Assembly (NCBI GenBank): GCA_048213135.1
Contig: PS015009.1
Span: 682,001-746,000 of the forward strand
Direction: 5' to 3'
From: Reclinomonas americana ATCC 50394
Taxonomy: Eukaryota > Jakobida > Jakobea > Jakobida
DNA: 64,000 nucleotides
Each line of letters begins with the position of its first letter. Position 1 is the stretch's first letter. The notes under the pieces were generated by a model. It was not told the origin of the DNA, did not search any database, and saw nothing but the letters and a program-made list of their open reading frames with translations. The translations under genes and the position numbers were made by a program. This document shows positions 42,154 to 51,652 of this stretch, one piece after another.

Positions 42154-43092
42154 ATGAAAACGATCAAAAGCGCCTCCCTCACCGATTTTTACCGCGAAGT
42201 AGCAGGGTTCACCGGCAGGGATGTCAACAGCCTGCTGCCACCGGGCATTGATAAAGAAGTGGGACACTTCAATGTATTTGACGTGGCCCAAACCATCGCC
42301 GAGGTAAAGAAAAAATCCGTAATGCCTTACAACCGGCGGGCTTACTATAAAATCAGCCTGATACAGGGCCGTAACAGGGCGGAGTATGCCGATAAGGTGA
42401 TTGAGGTGCAAAAGAACGCTCTGCTTTTTGCCACCCCAAAAGTGCCTTATCACTGGGTGCCAATGGACCCGAACCAGGCTGGGTTCTTCTGTGTATTTAC
42501 AGATGAGTTCCTGGTAAGGAATAAAAGTGGTGTAGTGCTAGATGAGTTGCCCATCTTCAGATCAGGCGGCTACCCGGTGTTTGAGATCAGCGATGAAGAA
42601 GCCGCGGAAATAGCGCCGGTATTCAGGAAAATGCAGAAGGAGATCACGTCCGATTACGCCTTTAAATATGATCTGTTGCGCAACTACGTACTGGAACTCA
42701 TCCATTACGGGCAAAAGCTGCAACCCGCTACGGTGCTGTACCCGGCACACAATGCCTCGGCCCGGGTTACCTCTCTTTTTATTGAGTTGCTGGAGCGGCA
42801 GTTTCCCATTGAGTCGCCCGGGCAGCAGCTGAAACTGCGCACGGCAAAAGACTATGCCGACAGGCTGGCCATTCATGTAAACCACCTCAATAAAGTGCTG
42901 AAGGAAAGTACCGGAAAAACCACCACGGCCATCATCAGCAGCCGCGTTATACAGGAAGCCAAAATACTGCTCAGGCAAACCGACTGGAACATTTCCGAGA
43001 TCGCTTATTCCCTGGGTTTCGAGGAAGTGGCACACTTCTCCAATTTCTTCAAAAAGCAAACCTCCGTAGCGCCCCTCAGTTTCCGTTCCTGA
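42154..43092 (+). CDS. AraC-family transcriptional regulator
   Basis: A 312-aa regulator. The C-terminal two HTH motifs are clear: TAKDYADRLAIHVNHLNKVLKESTGKTTTAIISSRVIQEAKILL and WNISEIAYSLGFEEVAHFSNFFKKQTSVAPLSFR. The N-terminal cupin-like half would bind an effector. It lies 95 bp before the short-chain dehydrogenase and probably controls it. Confidence 0.93.
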   Translation: MKTIKSASLTDFYREVAGFTGRDVNSLLPPGIDKEVGHFNVFDVAQTIAEVKKKSVMPYNRRAYYKISLIQGRNRAEYADKVIEVQKNALLFATPKVPYHWVPMDPNQAGFFCVFTDEFLVRNKSGVVLDELPIFRSGGYPVFEISDEEAAEIAPVFRKMQKEITSDYAFKYDLLRNYVLELIHYGQKLQPATVLYPAHNASARVTSLFIELLERQFPIESPGQQLKLRTAKDYADRLAIHVNHLNKVLKESTGKTTTAIISSRVIQEAKILLRQTDWNISEIAYSLGFEEVAHFSNFFKKQTSVAPLSFRS

Positions 43093-43187
43093 CCACCGCT
43101 ATTTGAATTTCACAAACAATGGATTGATGCTTGCAATTGTCCTGCCTGCAAACCGCCGCAACTTTGTGGTATAAAAAATTGCAGCAA

Positions 43188-43952
43188 ATGAGTACAACCA
43201 ACAAGATCGCCCTGGTAACCGGTGGTAGCCGCGGACTGGGCAGGAATATGGCCATTGGCCTTGCTAAAAAAGGCATCGACGTCGTATTGACCTATAACAG
43301 CAACAAAGAAGAAGCTGAAAAAGTAGTCGCCGAAATTCAGTCGCTTGGTCAAAAGGCCATCGCTTTTCAACTGGATGCGGGCAATGTATCTTCTTTCGGT
43401 AATTTCTTTAAAGAAGTAACCACGCACCTGCAGGAGCACACCGGCAGCACCCGTTTTGATTTCCTCATCAACAATGCCGGCACCGCCCTGTACGCCCCTT
43501 TCGCGGAAACAACCGAGGAACAGTTTGACACGGCGCTGAACATTCATTACAAAGGCGTATTCTTCCTTACGCAAAAGGCTCTCCCATTTATCAATGACGG
43601 CGGCCGTATCATCAACATCTCTTCCGGACTGGCCCGTTTTTCTTTCCCGGGCTCATCGGCCTATGGTTCCATGAAAGGTGCTGTTGAAGTGCTTACCCGT
43701 TACCTGGCCCGTGAATTGGGCAGCCGTGGTATTGCCGCCAACGTGGTAGCACCCGGCGCTATTGAAACCGACTTTGGAGGTGGTCGTGTACGCGACAATA
43801 AGGACATTAACGATCATATCGCCAGCCTGACCGCGCTGGGCCGCGTGGGCCTGCCTGATGATATCGGCGGCGTGGTGGCCTTCCTTTGCACAGAAGAAGC
43901 GAGGTGGATCAATGGTCAGCGTATTGAAGTTTCCGGCGGAATATTCGTATAA
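43188..43952 (+). CDS. Short-chain dehydrogenase/reductase
   Basis: A 254-aa classical SDR: NAD(P)-binding TGGSRGLGRNMA, NNAG, catalytic Ser in NISSGLARF, and Tyr/Lys in AYGSMKGA, followed by PGAIETDF. The frame is open to 43131, but ATG 43188 begins the family N-terminus. The substrate cannot be told. Neighbouring AraC gene suggests inducible expression. Confidence 0.93.
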   Translation: MSTTNKIALVTGGSRGLGRNMAIGLAKKGIDVVLTYNSNKEEAEKVVAEIQSLGQKAIAFQLDAGNVSSFGNFFKEVTTHLQEHTGSTRFDFLINNAGTALYAPFAETTEEQFDTALNIHYKGVFFLTQKALPFINDGGRIINISSGLARFSFPGSSAYGSMKGAVEVLTRYLARELGSRGIAANVVAPGAIETDFGGGRVRDNKDINDHIASLTALGRVGLPDDIGGVVAFLCTEEARWINGQRIEVSGGIFV

Positions 43953-44078
43953 TATTTACCAGCATCTGCGGGCGGTCATAAAGCCGTCCGCAGGTATTTA
44001 TTGCTGTCTGACTACTTCGCTCCTATTGCATTATCCCATCCTTTTGCCTACTTTCCATTTCCGTTCAATCATCATCAA

Positions 44079-44561
44079 ATGGAAAGACCCATACACCCCG
44101 ATTTTTTATTCCTGCTTGAGCTGAAAGAAAAAAAGATCATCGACCTGTTCATGGATCTGCGGTCTTTCATCCTGGAAATACATCCCAATAGCAATGAAAT
44201 GCTGTACCATACCCATGCGCTGACCGCGGTATTCTCCATTTCAGATAAACTCGCCGACGCTTTCTGCATGATCCCCATCTATACCAATCACCTGAACCTC
44301 GGGTTCAATAAGGACACACTTTTAAAAGATCCGGATCAACTCCTCACCGGCACGGGCAATCTTATACGCCACATACCCATTGGTTCACCTGCCGATTACC
44401 GCAATAAAAAAGTAAAGGTGCTGGTGAAAGCCGCCGTTGATTTTGCCATAAAAGACATGGACAAGCCTTCGAAAATGTTGGGGCAAACCATTTCGAAGAT
44501 CACAAAAGACAAAGCACTAAAAAGAGCAGATCGTGATCAAGGCGACAAAGGAAACCCCTAA
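44079..44561 (+). CDS. DUF1801-like protein
   Basis: A 160-aa protein with helices and a pattern similar to DUF1801 (LRSFILEIHPNSNEMLYHTHALTAVFSISDKLADAFCMIPIYTNHLNLGFN ... IRHIPIGSPADYRNKKV). The start at 44079 was preferred to the upstream open frame from 44001. The function is unknown. Confidence 0.75.
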   Translation: MERPIHPDFLFLLELKEKKIIDLFMDLRSFILEIHPNSNEMLYHTHALTAVFSISDKLADAFCMIPIYTNHLNLGFNKDTLLKDPDQLLTGTGNLIRHIPIGSPADYRNKKVKVLVKAAVDFAIKDMDKPSKMLGQTISKITKDKALKRADRDQGDKGNP

Positions 44562-44593
44562 ATTTGGGCCGCTATTCAACCCGCAACTAACTT

Positions 44594-45052
44594 ATGAGCG
44601 CTTTTAAAAATCAACCCCAAACCGGCAGAAGAGTGGCCGCCACCCTGATCGACTATATTCTTCTTTTCACACTTACTTTCATGTACGTATACCAGGTGGG
44701 AGAACGCAACCGCGAAGGCGTCTATGAAGTAACCGGTCTGCCTGCTGTGGTCCCTGTTATTTTCTGGTTCCTGTATATTGTAGTGGTGGAGAAAACGGCG
44801 GGGGCAACGCTGGGTCATAAAATAACAGGGCTGAAAGTAGTTTCTTCTGATGGTAATCTATTATCGTGGGGACAGGTTTTCAAACGCAGGATTGCCGACA
44901 TTCTCGACATTACCTGGTGTTTCGGCCTCCTTGCCTTTATACTGGTATTGAATACCGAACATCACCAGCGGCTCGGTGATATATGGGCCGGAACGTTGGT
45001 GGTGGATAAGAACGAGGAAGCGGAAATGCCGCAGTTCGATTTTAGCAATTAA
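44594..45052 (+). CDS. RDD-family membrane protein
   Basis: A 152-aa protein with the RDD features: an Arg/Asp start (RRVAATLIDYILLF), three membrane helices and the motif GATLGHKITGLKVVSSDG. RDD proteins are small integral membrane proteins, some of which work as Na+/H+ antiporters. It follows the DUF1801-like gene by 32 bp. Confidence 0.9.
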   Translation: MSAFKNQPQTGRRVAATLIDYILLFTLTFMYVYQVGERNREGVYEVTGLPAVVPVIFWFLYIVVVEKTAGATLGHKITGLKVVSSDGNLLSWGQVFKRRIADILDITWCFGLLAFILVLNTEHHQRLGDIWAGTLVVDKNEEAEMPQFDFSN

Positions 45053-45134
45053 ATAGCAGGCATAAAAAAACAGGACGTACCTGTAACATTGTTCCTGCCT
45101 GTTCGTATACAGGTGTATCACCAAACACCTGCTC

Positions 45135-45854
45135 ATGTATTCCAATAAAAAAATCGCAAGAATCGCCGGGTTATGTTACCTCGTTGTGGTGCTTACCGGT
45201 ATCTTCAGCCTGGCTTATATCCCCTCCCGGTTAGTTGCCGATGATGATGCCGGGCAAACCTTCCGCCTCATCTCCGCTGAACCAGGACTGTTCCGGCTCA
45301 GCATCGTCAGCAGTGTTATCTGCTATTTAGCTTTTATGCTGCTCCCGCTTGTATTATATAAACTGTTTCGCCCCATACAGGAGATACCGGCCAAACTGAT
45401 GGTCATTTTCGCCCTGGCCAGTGTTCCCATGGCTTTGCTTAACCTGCAGCACCAGTTCGATGTGTTGTCGAATACCAGCGGGGAAGGATACCTTAAAGGC
45501 TTAACGACAGAACAATTGCAGTCGCAGGTAATGCTGTCGCTCAGCACTTACGGGCATGGTTTGCGCATGGTGCAATTATTCTGGGGCTTGTGGCTGCTGC
45601 CGCTGGGTTACCTCATCTGGCGATCGGGGCTGATCCCACGCGTGCTGGGCATCCTGCTTATGCTGGGTTGCGCCGGCTACCTGGTAAGCTTCACATGCCA
45701 GGCATTACTACCCGGCTATAACCAAAGTTCCTTTTCCCAATACGTCCGGCTGCCCGCCAGCATTGGCGAAATAGGCACCTGCCTGTGGCTGCTGATCATG
45801 GGTGCGAAAAATAAGCCCGTTACCGCAACAGATGATACCATAGCTGTTGCCTGA
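45135..45854 (+). CDS. DUF4386-family membrane protein
   Basis: A 239-aa protein with six or so membrane helices. The N-terminal KKIARIAGLCYLVVVLTGIFS and the LWLLPLGYLIWRSGLIPRVLGILLMLGCAGYL segment are typical of DUF4386. It has no known activity. It is followed 24 bp later by a DUF6326 gene, another small membrane protein. Confidence 0.88.
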   Translation: MYSNKKIARIAGLCYLVVVLTGIFSLAYIPSRLVADDDAGQTFRLISAEPGLFRLSIVSSVICYLAFMLLPLVLYKLFRPIQEIPAKLMVIFALASVPMALLNLQHQFDVLSNTSGEGYLKGLTTEQLQSQVMLSLSTYGHGLRMVQLFWGLWLLPLGYLIWRSGLIPRVLGILLMLGCAGYLVSFTCQALLPGYNQSSFSQYVRLPASIGEIGTCLWLLIMGAKNKPVTATDDTIAVA

Positions 45855-45878
45855 TCTTCATATCTAAAACAAAAGCAC

Positions 45879-46313
45879 ATGAACAACAACTCCGCCAACC
45901 TGGTTAACCCGCCTGTCAATATTAAAATAAGGCTGGCCGCCTTATGGGCTGCCCTTATGTTCTGCTATGTTTACGGCGATTATTTTTCCTTTTATGTGCC
46001 CGGCCAGGTAGAAGGCTTTATCAGCGGAAAAACATTACTCAACAGCCCGGCAAAGTTGCTGGCTGCATCGGTACTGATGCTGATCCCTTCGATGATGGTC
46101 TTTTTAAGCGTATCGCTGCCACCCGGGATCAACCGCATACTGAATATCGTTTTCGGCGTTCTTTATACAGCCATCATGCTGCTCATCGCCTGCACTTCCT
46201 ATTCCGCCTGGCGTACCTTCTATGTTTTTCTCGCCATCGTGGAAAGCCTGCTGACCCTTATCATTGTCGTACAGGCGTGGAAATGGCCAAAACAAATACC
46301 ACCCGGTCAATAA
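45879..46313 (+). CDS. DUF6326-family membrane protein
   Basis: A 144-aa four-helix membrane protein. LAALWAALMFCYVYGDYFSFYVPG near the N-terminus is the signature of DUF6326. The function is unknown. It is in tandem with the DUF4386 gene, a pairing that suggests a small membrane module. Confidence 0.85.
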   Translation: MNNNSANLVNPPVNIKIRLAALWAALMFCYVYGDYFSFYVPGQVEGFISGKTLLNSPAKLLAASVLMLIPSMMVFLSVSLPPGINRILNIVFGVLYTAIMLLIACTSYSAWRTFYVFLAIVESLLTLIIVVQAWKWPKQIPPGQ

Positions 46314-46340
46314 CTGAAGCGGGTGCAGTAATTTAGCAGC

Positions 46341-47267
46341 ATGAAAGAGCGGCAGCCAAAGGATATCTTCCGCAACATAACGGCCTTTATCTTTTACGGT
46401 AATTATTTTTACGGTCTCTGTGCTGTGGCCCTTACCATGGAGGCCAGCCTGCAGCAAGCCTTTCCATTGAACGGATTGATCTATCACCTGCTGGTGTTTG
46501 CCGCTACGGTATTGTATTACAATTACCCCTATGCCCGTAAATACAAAACCGCAGGCAGCGATCCCCGTAAGGCCTGGTACATGCGGCACTACCATTTCCT
46601 TCGCTGGAACCAGGTGTTCCTTACCCTGGTATTAACCATTGCCCTGGGTATTTTTTTATACCGTTACTATAGCCTGCTGCCCGGTATGACGCTGATCAAC
46701 TGGCTGCTGGTGCTGGTATTCCCGGTGGTGGGGGCATTGTATTATGGGTTGAATGTACTCTCTTACCGTTATAACCTCAGGAGTATCGGCTGGCTTAAGC
46801 CTTTTATTATCGGTTTTACCTGGGCCGGACTGGTAACGGTGTACCCGGTATTGTTTTACGACATCATGCACAGGCTGGCTTATGAACCTACCCTCATCGG
46901 CACCCTGCTTACCCTCAAAAATTTCATGTTTGTATCCCTGCTGTGTATCATGTTCGACATAAAGGACTATGCGACGGACCATACCAGCAACCTGAAAACC
47001 TTCGTGGTAAAAATAGGTTTGCGAAAAACCATCTTCTACATCCTGCTGCCCCTGCCGTTGCTGGGCCTGCTTACCTTCATCTCCTACGCGGTTACACACC
47101 AGTTCCATGTAATGAAAATTCTGCTGAACGTAATCCCTTTTCTTCTTTTACTGATGGCCGGGGTATCGTTACGCAAGAGAAGAAGACTGATGTATTATCT
47201 TGTGATCATCGACGGGCTGATGCTGGTAAAAGCCGTTTGCGGCATTACTGCCATGACGTTTTTCTAA
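46341..47267 (+). CDS. UbiA-like prenyltransferase family membrane protein
   Basis: A 308-aa protein with eight to nine hydrophobic helices. The second Asp-rich motif of UbiA enzymes is present as MFDIKDYATDHTSNLKT near residue 213, but the first NDxxDxxxD motif near the N-terminus is not; there YYNYPYARKYK is found instead. It may be an altered UbiA relative without prenyl transfer, or may use another donor. Confidence 0.65.
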   Translation: MKERQPKDIFRNITAFIFYGNYFYGLCAVALTMEASLQQAFPLNGLIYHLLVFAATVLYYNYPYARKYKTAGSDPRKAWYMRHYHFLRWNQVFLTLVLTIALGIFLYRYYSLLPGMTLINWLLVLVFPVVGALYYGLNVLSYRYNLRSIGWLKPFIIGFTWAGLVTVYPVLFYDIMHRLAYEPTLIGTLLTLKNFMFVSLLCIMFDIKDYATDHTSNLKTFVVKIGLRKTIFYILLPLPLLGLLTFISYAVTHQFHVMKILLNVIPFLLLLMAGVSLRKRRRLMYYLVIIDGLMLVKAVCGITAMTFF

Positions 47268-47311
47268 ACTGACCGGAAAAAATATTTATTTTCGATCCTC
47301 AACTGAATCTT

Positions 47312-47629
47312 ATGTCTTCTGTACAGGTACAACGCATGAGCGAATACGCCAATCGTTTAAGGGACATTCATATTTATATCGATGGAAAGAAAGCAGGTTC
47401 CATATCCAATGGAGAGAGTAAGGATTTCCCTTTACCTCCCGGAAATTATATACTGCAGGCAAAAATAGACTGGTGCTCCAGCAACAAACTTCCCATCACG
47501 GTCAGGGAAAATGAGAGTCCTGTCATCCGGTTGAGCAGTTTTGCACAAAAGAGTTCGCTGGGCATCCTGGCAACGATCTATTACATCACTTTCGGTGCCG
47601 GCAAATACCTTAACCTGGAAACGGTTTAA
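47312..47629 (+). CDS. Hypothetical PEGA-like protein
   Basis: A 105-aa protein. RLRDIHIYIDGKKAGSISNGESKDFPLPPGNYILQAKIDW looks like a small beta-sandwich as in PEGA or carbohydrate-binding-type folds, ending with a hydrophobic helix. No firm family. Confidence 0.6.
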   Translation: MSSVQVQRMSEYANRLRDIHIYIDGKKAGSISNGESKDFPLPPGNYILQAKIDWCSSNKLPITVRENESPVIRLSSFAQKSSLGILATIYYITFGAGKYLNLETV

Positions 47630-47688
47630 TACCTAACTTTATACAGCCCACCTAAGACCCGGAACGCATTCATCAAAAACTGGGATTT

Positions 47689-47784
47689 ATGTCTGCAAAC
47701 ACTTACTGGCAGGTAACCGGAGCGGTACTGCTCTGCCTCTTTTTTATCGCCGGCTTCTACTACAACAGGAGAAGAAGGAAATAA
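47689..47784 (+). CDS. Very small single-helix membrane protein
   Basis: A 31-aa ORF (MSANTYWQVTGAV then a hydrophobic stretch and YYNRRRRK). A single helix of about 16 residues is followed by positive charges, as expected for a small inner-membrane protein. It is intergenic between the PEGA-like gene and the SRPBCC gene, with 29 bp to the latter. It could be chance. Confidence 0.45.
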   Translation: MSANTYWQVTGAVLLCLFFIAGFYYNRRRRK

Positions 47785-47813
47785 TACCTATTCATCAATA
47801 AAACAACCGCGAT

Positions 47814-48251
47814 ATGAAAACACTTCATTTTTCAGCATTCATTAATGCGCCACGCGAAAAAGTGTGGAGGTCGCTGTGGGAAGATGCCAGTTACCGCAAC
47901 TGGACCAGCGCTTTCTCCGAAGGTTCTTATGCCGTCTCTGATTGGAAGGAAGGCAGTAAAATATTATTCCTTTCCCCGGGAGGAGAAGGCATGTTCAGTG
48001 TTATCGATAAACTGGAACAGGACACATTCATGTCATTCAAACACCTGGGCGTTGTAAAAGAAAACAAAGAACAACCGGAAACAGAAGCGACAAAAAAATG
48101 GTCGGGCGCCATGGAAAATTATACGCTGAAAGAAAAGGACGGCGGTACATTGCTGGAGGTGTCGGTGGATATGGCGGATGACCACGTGGTTTATTTCGAA
48201 AAGGCCTTCCCTGTTGCACTGGATAAAGTAAGGCAGATAGCTGAATCCTGA
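47814..48251 (+). CDS. SRPBCC/START-like domain protein
   Basis: A 145-aa protein with the SRPBCC pattern: LHFSAFINAPREKVWRSLWEDASYRNWTSAF at the N-terminus and a C-terminal helix (YFEKAFPVALDKVRQIAE). Related to AHSA1-like proteins that bind hydrophobic ligands. Substrate unknown. Confidence 0.85.
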   Translation: MKTLHFSAFINAPREKVWRSLWEDASYRNWTSAFSEGSYAVSDWKEGSKILFLSPGGEGMFSVIDKLEQDTFMSFKHLGVVKENKEQPETEATKKWSGAMENYTLKEKDGGTLLEVSVDMADDHVVYFEKAFPVALDKVRQIAES

Positions 48252-48409
48252 CAGTATTTTAGCGGTTCAACAACTTTCATTCCTCTTTTTCGCAATCGCC
48301 CCCTCTAATTGTCGCTTTGCACCATTTTACAGGAACAACAGGTTCTCTACATTTGTATTGTCAACTCAAATGATATTATTCATCTCACTAAAACATAAAA
48401 ACTACCAAC

Positions 48410-48835
48410 ATGGAACAGGCACAAAAACTCACCGTGGAGGCAACTATCAAAGCTCCCGTAAGTAAAGTATGGAAATTATGGACAGAACCCGAACACATCA
48501 AACAATGGAACAATGCTTCCGACGACTGGCATACACCTCATGCGGAGAATGACCTTCGCCCCGGTGGTAAATTCGTTGCCCGTATGGAAGCTAAAGACGG
48601 CAGTTTTGGTTTTGATTTCGGCGGCGAATATGGCGATGTACGTACCAACGAATACATTGAATACACCATTGGCGATGGCAGGAAAGTAGAAATTAATTTT
48701 TCCGGCGACAATAATGAAACCAAAGTAGTGGAAACCTTCGAAGCTGAGAACACCAACCCGTTGGAAATGCAGCAGGGCGGATGGCAAGCCATACTCAACA
48801 ATTTTAAAAAATACACGGAGAACCACGCAGGATAA
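48410..48835 (+). CDS. SRPBCC/AHSA1-like protein
   Basis: A 141-aa protein of the AHSA1-like SRPBCC family: KLTVEATIKAPVSKVWKLWTEPEHIKQWNNASDDWHTPHAENDLRPGGKFVARMEAKDG is diagnostic. It is the second such gene within 1 kb. It ends before a strong bidirectional terminator. Confidence 0.9.
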   Translation: MEQAQKLTVEATIKAPVSKVWKLWTEPEHIKQWNNASDDWHTPHAENDLRPGGKFVARMEAKDGSFGFDFGGEYGDVRTNEYIEYTIGDGRKVEINFSGDNNETKVVETFEAENTNPLEMQQGGWQAILNNFKKYTENHAG

Positions 48836-48872
48836 AACCTGTCTCTTTTAATTACACATACAAAGAATAGCG

Positions 48873-48915
48873 ATGATTAATAAACCCCGGTATAATGCCG
48901 GGGTTTATTAATCAT
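48873..48915. terminator. Strong bidirectional terminator
   Basis: ATGATTAATAAACCCCGG and its exact reverse complement CCGGGGTTTATTAATCAT form an 18-bp stem around TATAATG. It lies between the convergent SRPBCC and lipoprotein genes. Confidence 0.85.
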
Positions 48916-48917
48916 GG

Positions 48918-50315
48918 TCAGCCTCTCGCTACTTTGCTGAAATATTTTGTCATTTCCGCTTTCGATACCGGTTGCATATCCAGTTGTATCTTTCCACTCC
49001 TGTCGATAACCACGTTCTTCTTAAACTGGGATATCACCCCGTTTTTGTCAGAGAAAGCGATGAAGGTAACCGGCTCTCCCACCGGCAGGCGGACTATCCG
49101 GTTTGTTTTTCCCGGGTTTACTTCCAGATCCCCGTTGATTACGCCGTTGAAAGAACGGAATACAACGTAATATTTTAACCGTATGCCTTCCCTGGTAATA
49201 GGCAATTCCAGTTCAAGCTCGCCGCGCTGGTCCCTGTCATAAAAACGATCGCAGTTAATCCACCCCAGTCGCGATATTCCTGACGGATCATAATAATTGC
49301 TGAGTACTACCGTAACCCGTTCCGACTCCCATTTTTTCACCAGGCTGTCGTAGATCAGCTTTGCGTGCAGGAGAGAATCTTTTTCCTTTTCCCGTTCTTT
49401 TGCCGAGATCAGGCGCAGGCTGTAAGAAAAGTGCCCGCGCCAGCTCATGTCTTTTACATTGCTCACATAAAAGCCGGAGCCTATACCCCACAATTCCGAC
49501 AACCGGGCTTTATGGGTGATATTGATCATGTCGGTGGTTCTTGTGGGATAATAGAAATAAACCGTGTCGAGTATTTTGTCGGACCCATTACGGGCGCATT
49601 CTTTTACCAATTGCTCAAGCGTGGTGTAGCGGTCATTGATGTATACAGGCGACTTACCTGAATTGAATAGAGTCTGTTTTACTTTAAATTCAGGATAGGC
49701 CGGCCTTTCAGAGAGGTTGAAGTTATCAGTGATTTCTTCCCTGCGGTTAAGCGGTACCCGGGCAGGTTCCCAATTCATACCTCCCGTGCTGTCCCGCTGC
49801 CCGTAAAACAATTCCATTTCATTTTCTTTTATCACTGGAAAATGGACTTCCAGTTTGTTACCCCGGCGTATGCGTAATTTTTTTCCACCACTCGTCATAC
49901 CAATATAGTAGCTGCCCCCCGACATGAGCAGGCGCCCATTACTGCAGGTAGCCGCGTTGGCTTTAAAAAGTTCATCACTGTTGAGCAGTTCTACGATACG
50001 TACATCGATATCACCGGTAACAGGCATACCGTCCTCAGTTTCGAGTACTGACGGATCAACCTTTACCTGCAATTTCCCCCGGGCACCAACTTGTGTGATT
50101 TTATTACGGGCAACATGGTATTGCTGTGCCGACTGTTCTATATACCCATCATGAAAGCCGTCGATCTCAACAGCTGTTGCCGTTGTTGCGGAATCTGTTT
50201 TTTCATTTGAGGTGGTTGATGCAGTTGTGACTGGTGGTACTGTTTTCCTGTTATTGCACGAGAACAGGATGATCATAAAGCAGCCGATGGCTGAAGCAGT
50301 TCTTAATCCTGGCAT
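48918..50315 (-). CDS. Lipoprotein of unknown function
   Basis: A 465-aa lipoprotein (lipobox ILFSCN, C20). The mature part is beta-rich, with TSGGKKLRIRRGNKLEVHFPV and a long middle region around a Thr/Arg segment, and ends with KAEMTKYF. I do not recognise a family. The stop codon adjoins the terminator at 48873-48915; it is the last gene before a convergent SRPBCC gene. Confidence 0.7.
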   Translation of the reverse strand: MPGLRTASAIGCFMIILFSCNNRKTVPPVTTASTTSNEKTDSATTATAVEIDGFHDGYIEQSAQQYHVARNKITQVGARGKLQVKVDPSVLETEDGMPVTGDIDVRIVELLNSDELFKANAATCSNGRLLMSGGSYYIGMTSGGKKLRIRRGNKLEVHFPVIKENEMELFYGQRDSTGGMNWEPARVPLNRREEITDNFNLSERPAYPEFKVKQTLFNSGKSPVYINDRYTTLEQLVKECARNGSDKILDTVYFYYPTRTTDMINITHKARLSELWGIGSGFYVSNVKDMSWRGHFSYSLRLISAKEREKEKDSLLHAKLIYDSLVKKWESERVTVVLSNYYDPSGISRLGWINCDRFYDRDQRGELELELPITREGIRLKYYVVFRSFNGVINGDLEVNPGKTNRIVRLPVGEPVTFIAFSDKNGVISQFKKNVVIDRSGKIQLDMQPVSKAEMTKYFSKVARG

Positions 50316-50420
50316 GGTTGTAAGGTTTGGTTGGAATACCTGCTTAACGCCTGCCGCCGGTTTATCATATGTACACTGCCTTAATAATTTGTTAAACGAA
50401 AATGCAGGTAGCTGGAGGTA

Positions 50421-51515
50421 CTATTTCAGGGTTTCCCACCAGGAAGTAAAAACGTTTTCTTTATCCAGGGAAACTTTCTGCCCGATCTGCGGGTGCATCA
50501 GCGGCACCCCGGCCTGCCGTGCGGCGGCGGTCACTCTTTTAATGGAATCGTCCCAGCTGTGTGTGGCAAGGGAAAACTTGGCCCAGTGTACCGGCAACAG
50601 TTGCTTCGTTCCCAGCTCCTGCGCCGCGGCAACCAGTTCTTCCGGCATCATGTGAATGTACTTCCAGCTTTTGTTGTACTGTCCGCATTCAAGTATGGCC
50701 AGGTCGAAAGGGCCATACTGTTCACCGATAGCGGCGAAATGTTTATCGTATCCTGAATCACCGCCGATGAATATGTTGAGAGATGGCGTTTGCAATACAA
50801 AGGACATCCACAATGCCTGCTGCCGTTTAAAGCCCCGGCCTGAAAAGTGCCGTGCCGGTGTCGTGTGTACCACAAATCCTTCGTCCAGGTTAATGGTTTC
50901 GTTCCAGTCTTTTTCCGTGATCATTTCTTTGGCATAACCCCAACGCTCCAGGTGGGCGCCAGTGCCCAACCCTGTGATCACTTTACCAATACGGGGCCGC
51001 AGTTGCACTAATGTTTTGTGGTCCATATGATCCCAGTGATCGTGGGAAATAAAAAGATAATCGATGGCCGGTATGTCGGCAGCGGTGTAAATATCCGCCC
51101 CCGGGAAACTACGCGTGGTAAAGCTTACCGGCGATGCGCTGCCACTGAGCACAGGATCAACCAGTATCTTTTTACCATCGATCTGCATATAATAGGAAGA
51201 ATGACCAAACCACACGAGTACATTCTCATTTACGGGAATGGTATGGAGGTCTGTTTTTACCGCCGGTATTTTCACAGGAGGTTTCCTGTCTTTGCTGTCG
51301 CTGAAAAAAAACTCTTTGATCACGGAATAGAAAGTGGCGCCTTCGGTAAGATCGGGCGTAAGACTCTGGTTCTGAAATTTACCATCGCGGTAATGCGGCG
51401 AATGGATAACCCGCTGCAGTCTTTCCCCAGCAGGTTTGCGGCCGAAGCTGGGTTGCTGCGTGAAGGCATAAAAGATCAATACCAGCGCGACAATAATTCC
51501 AAGTGCAATCATCAT
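50421..51515 (-). CDS. Membrane-anchored metallo-beta-lactamase-fold hydrolase (UlaG/NAPE-PLD-like)
   Basis: A 364-aa protein with an N-terminal helix (IALGIIVALVLIFYAF) and the MBL motif HDHWDHMD near residue 165, followed by the ARHFSGRG, GGDSGYD and PVHW ligands. The arrangement fits the NAPE-PLD/UlaG-like group, which hydrolyses phospholipids or lactones. The frame is open to 51635, but that part runs across the trigger-factor terminator (51603-51622), so ATG 51515 is chosen. Confidence 0.88.
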   Translation of the reverse strand: MMIALGIIVALVLIFYAFTQQPSFGRKPAGERLQRVIHSPHYRDGKFQNQSLTPDLTEGATFYSVIKEFFFSDSKDRKPPVKIPAVKTDLHTIPVNENVLVWFGHSSYYMQIDGKKILVDPVLSGSASPVSFTTRSFPGADIYTAADIPAIDYLFISHDHWDHMDHKTLVQLRPRIGKVITGLGTGAHLERWGYAKEMITEKDWNETINLDEGFVVHTTPARHFSGRGFKRQQALWMSFVLQTPSLNIFIGGDSGYDKHFAAIGEQYGPFDLAILECGQYNKSWKYIHMMPEELVAAAQELGTKQLLPVHWAKFSLATHSWDDSIKRVTAAARQAGVPLMHPQIGQKVSLDKENVFTSWWETLK

Positions 51516-51595
51516 ATCTGTTCTTTTGTTGTGTGAGATGACGGGTATCCCCAGAAGATATTTTAATGAAGATATTAAAAGGACAAAGAGAGATA

Positions 51596-51622
51596 TAAAA
51601 AAAGTCCCCCGAAAACGGGGGA
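51596..51622 (-). terminator. Rho-independent terminator of tig
   Basis: GTCCCCCG and CGGGGGAC form a short perfect hairpin with a TTTTTTT run on the minus strand, 30 bp after the trigger factor stop codon. Confidence 0.85.
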
Positions 51623-51652
51623 CCAAAATATTCAATCAACAATATTCAGTTA

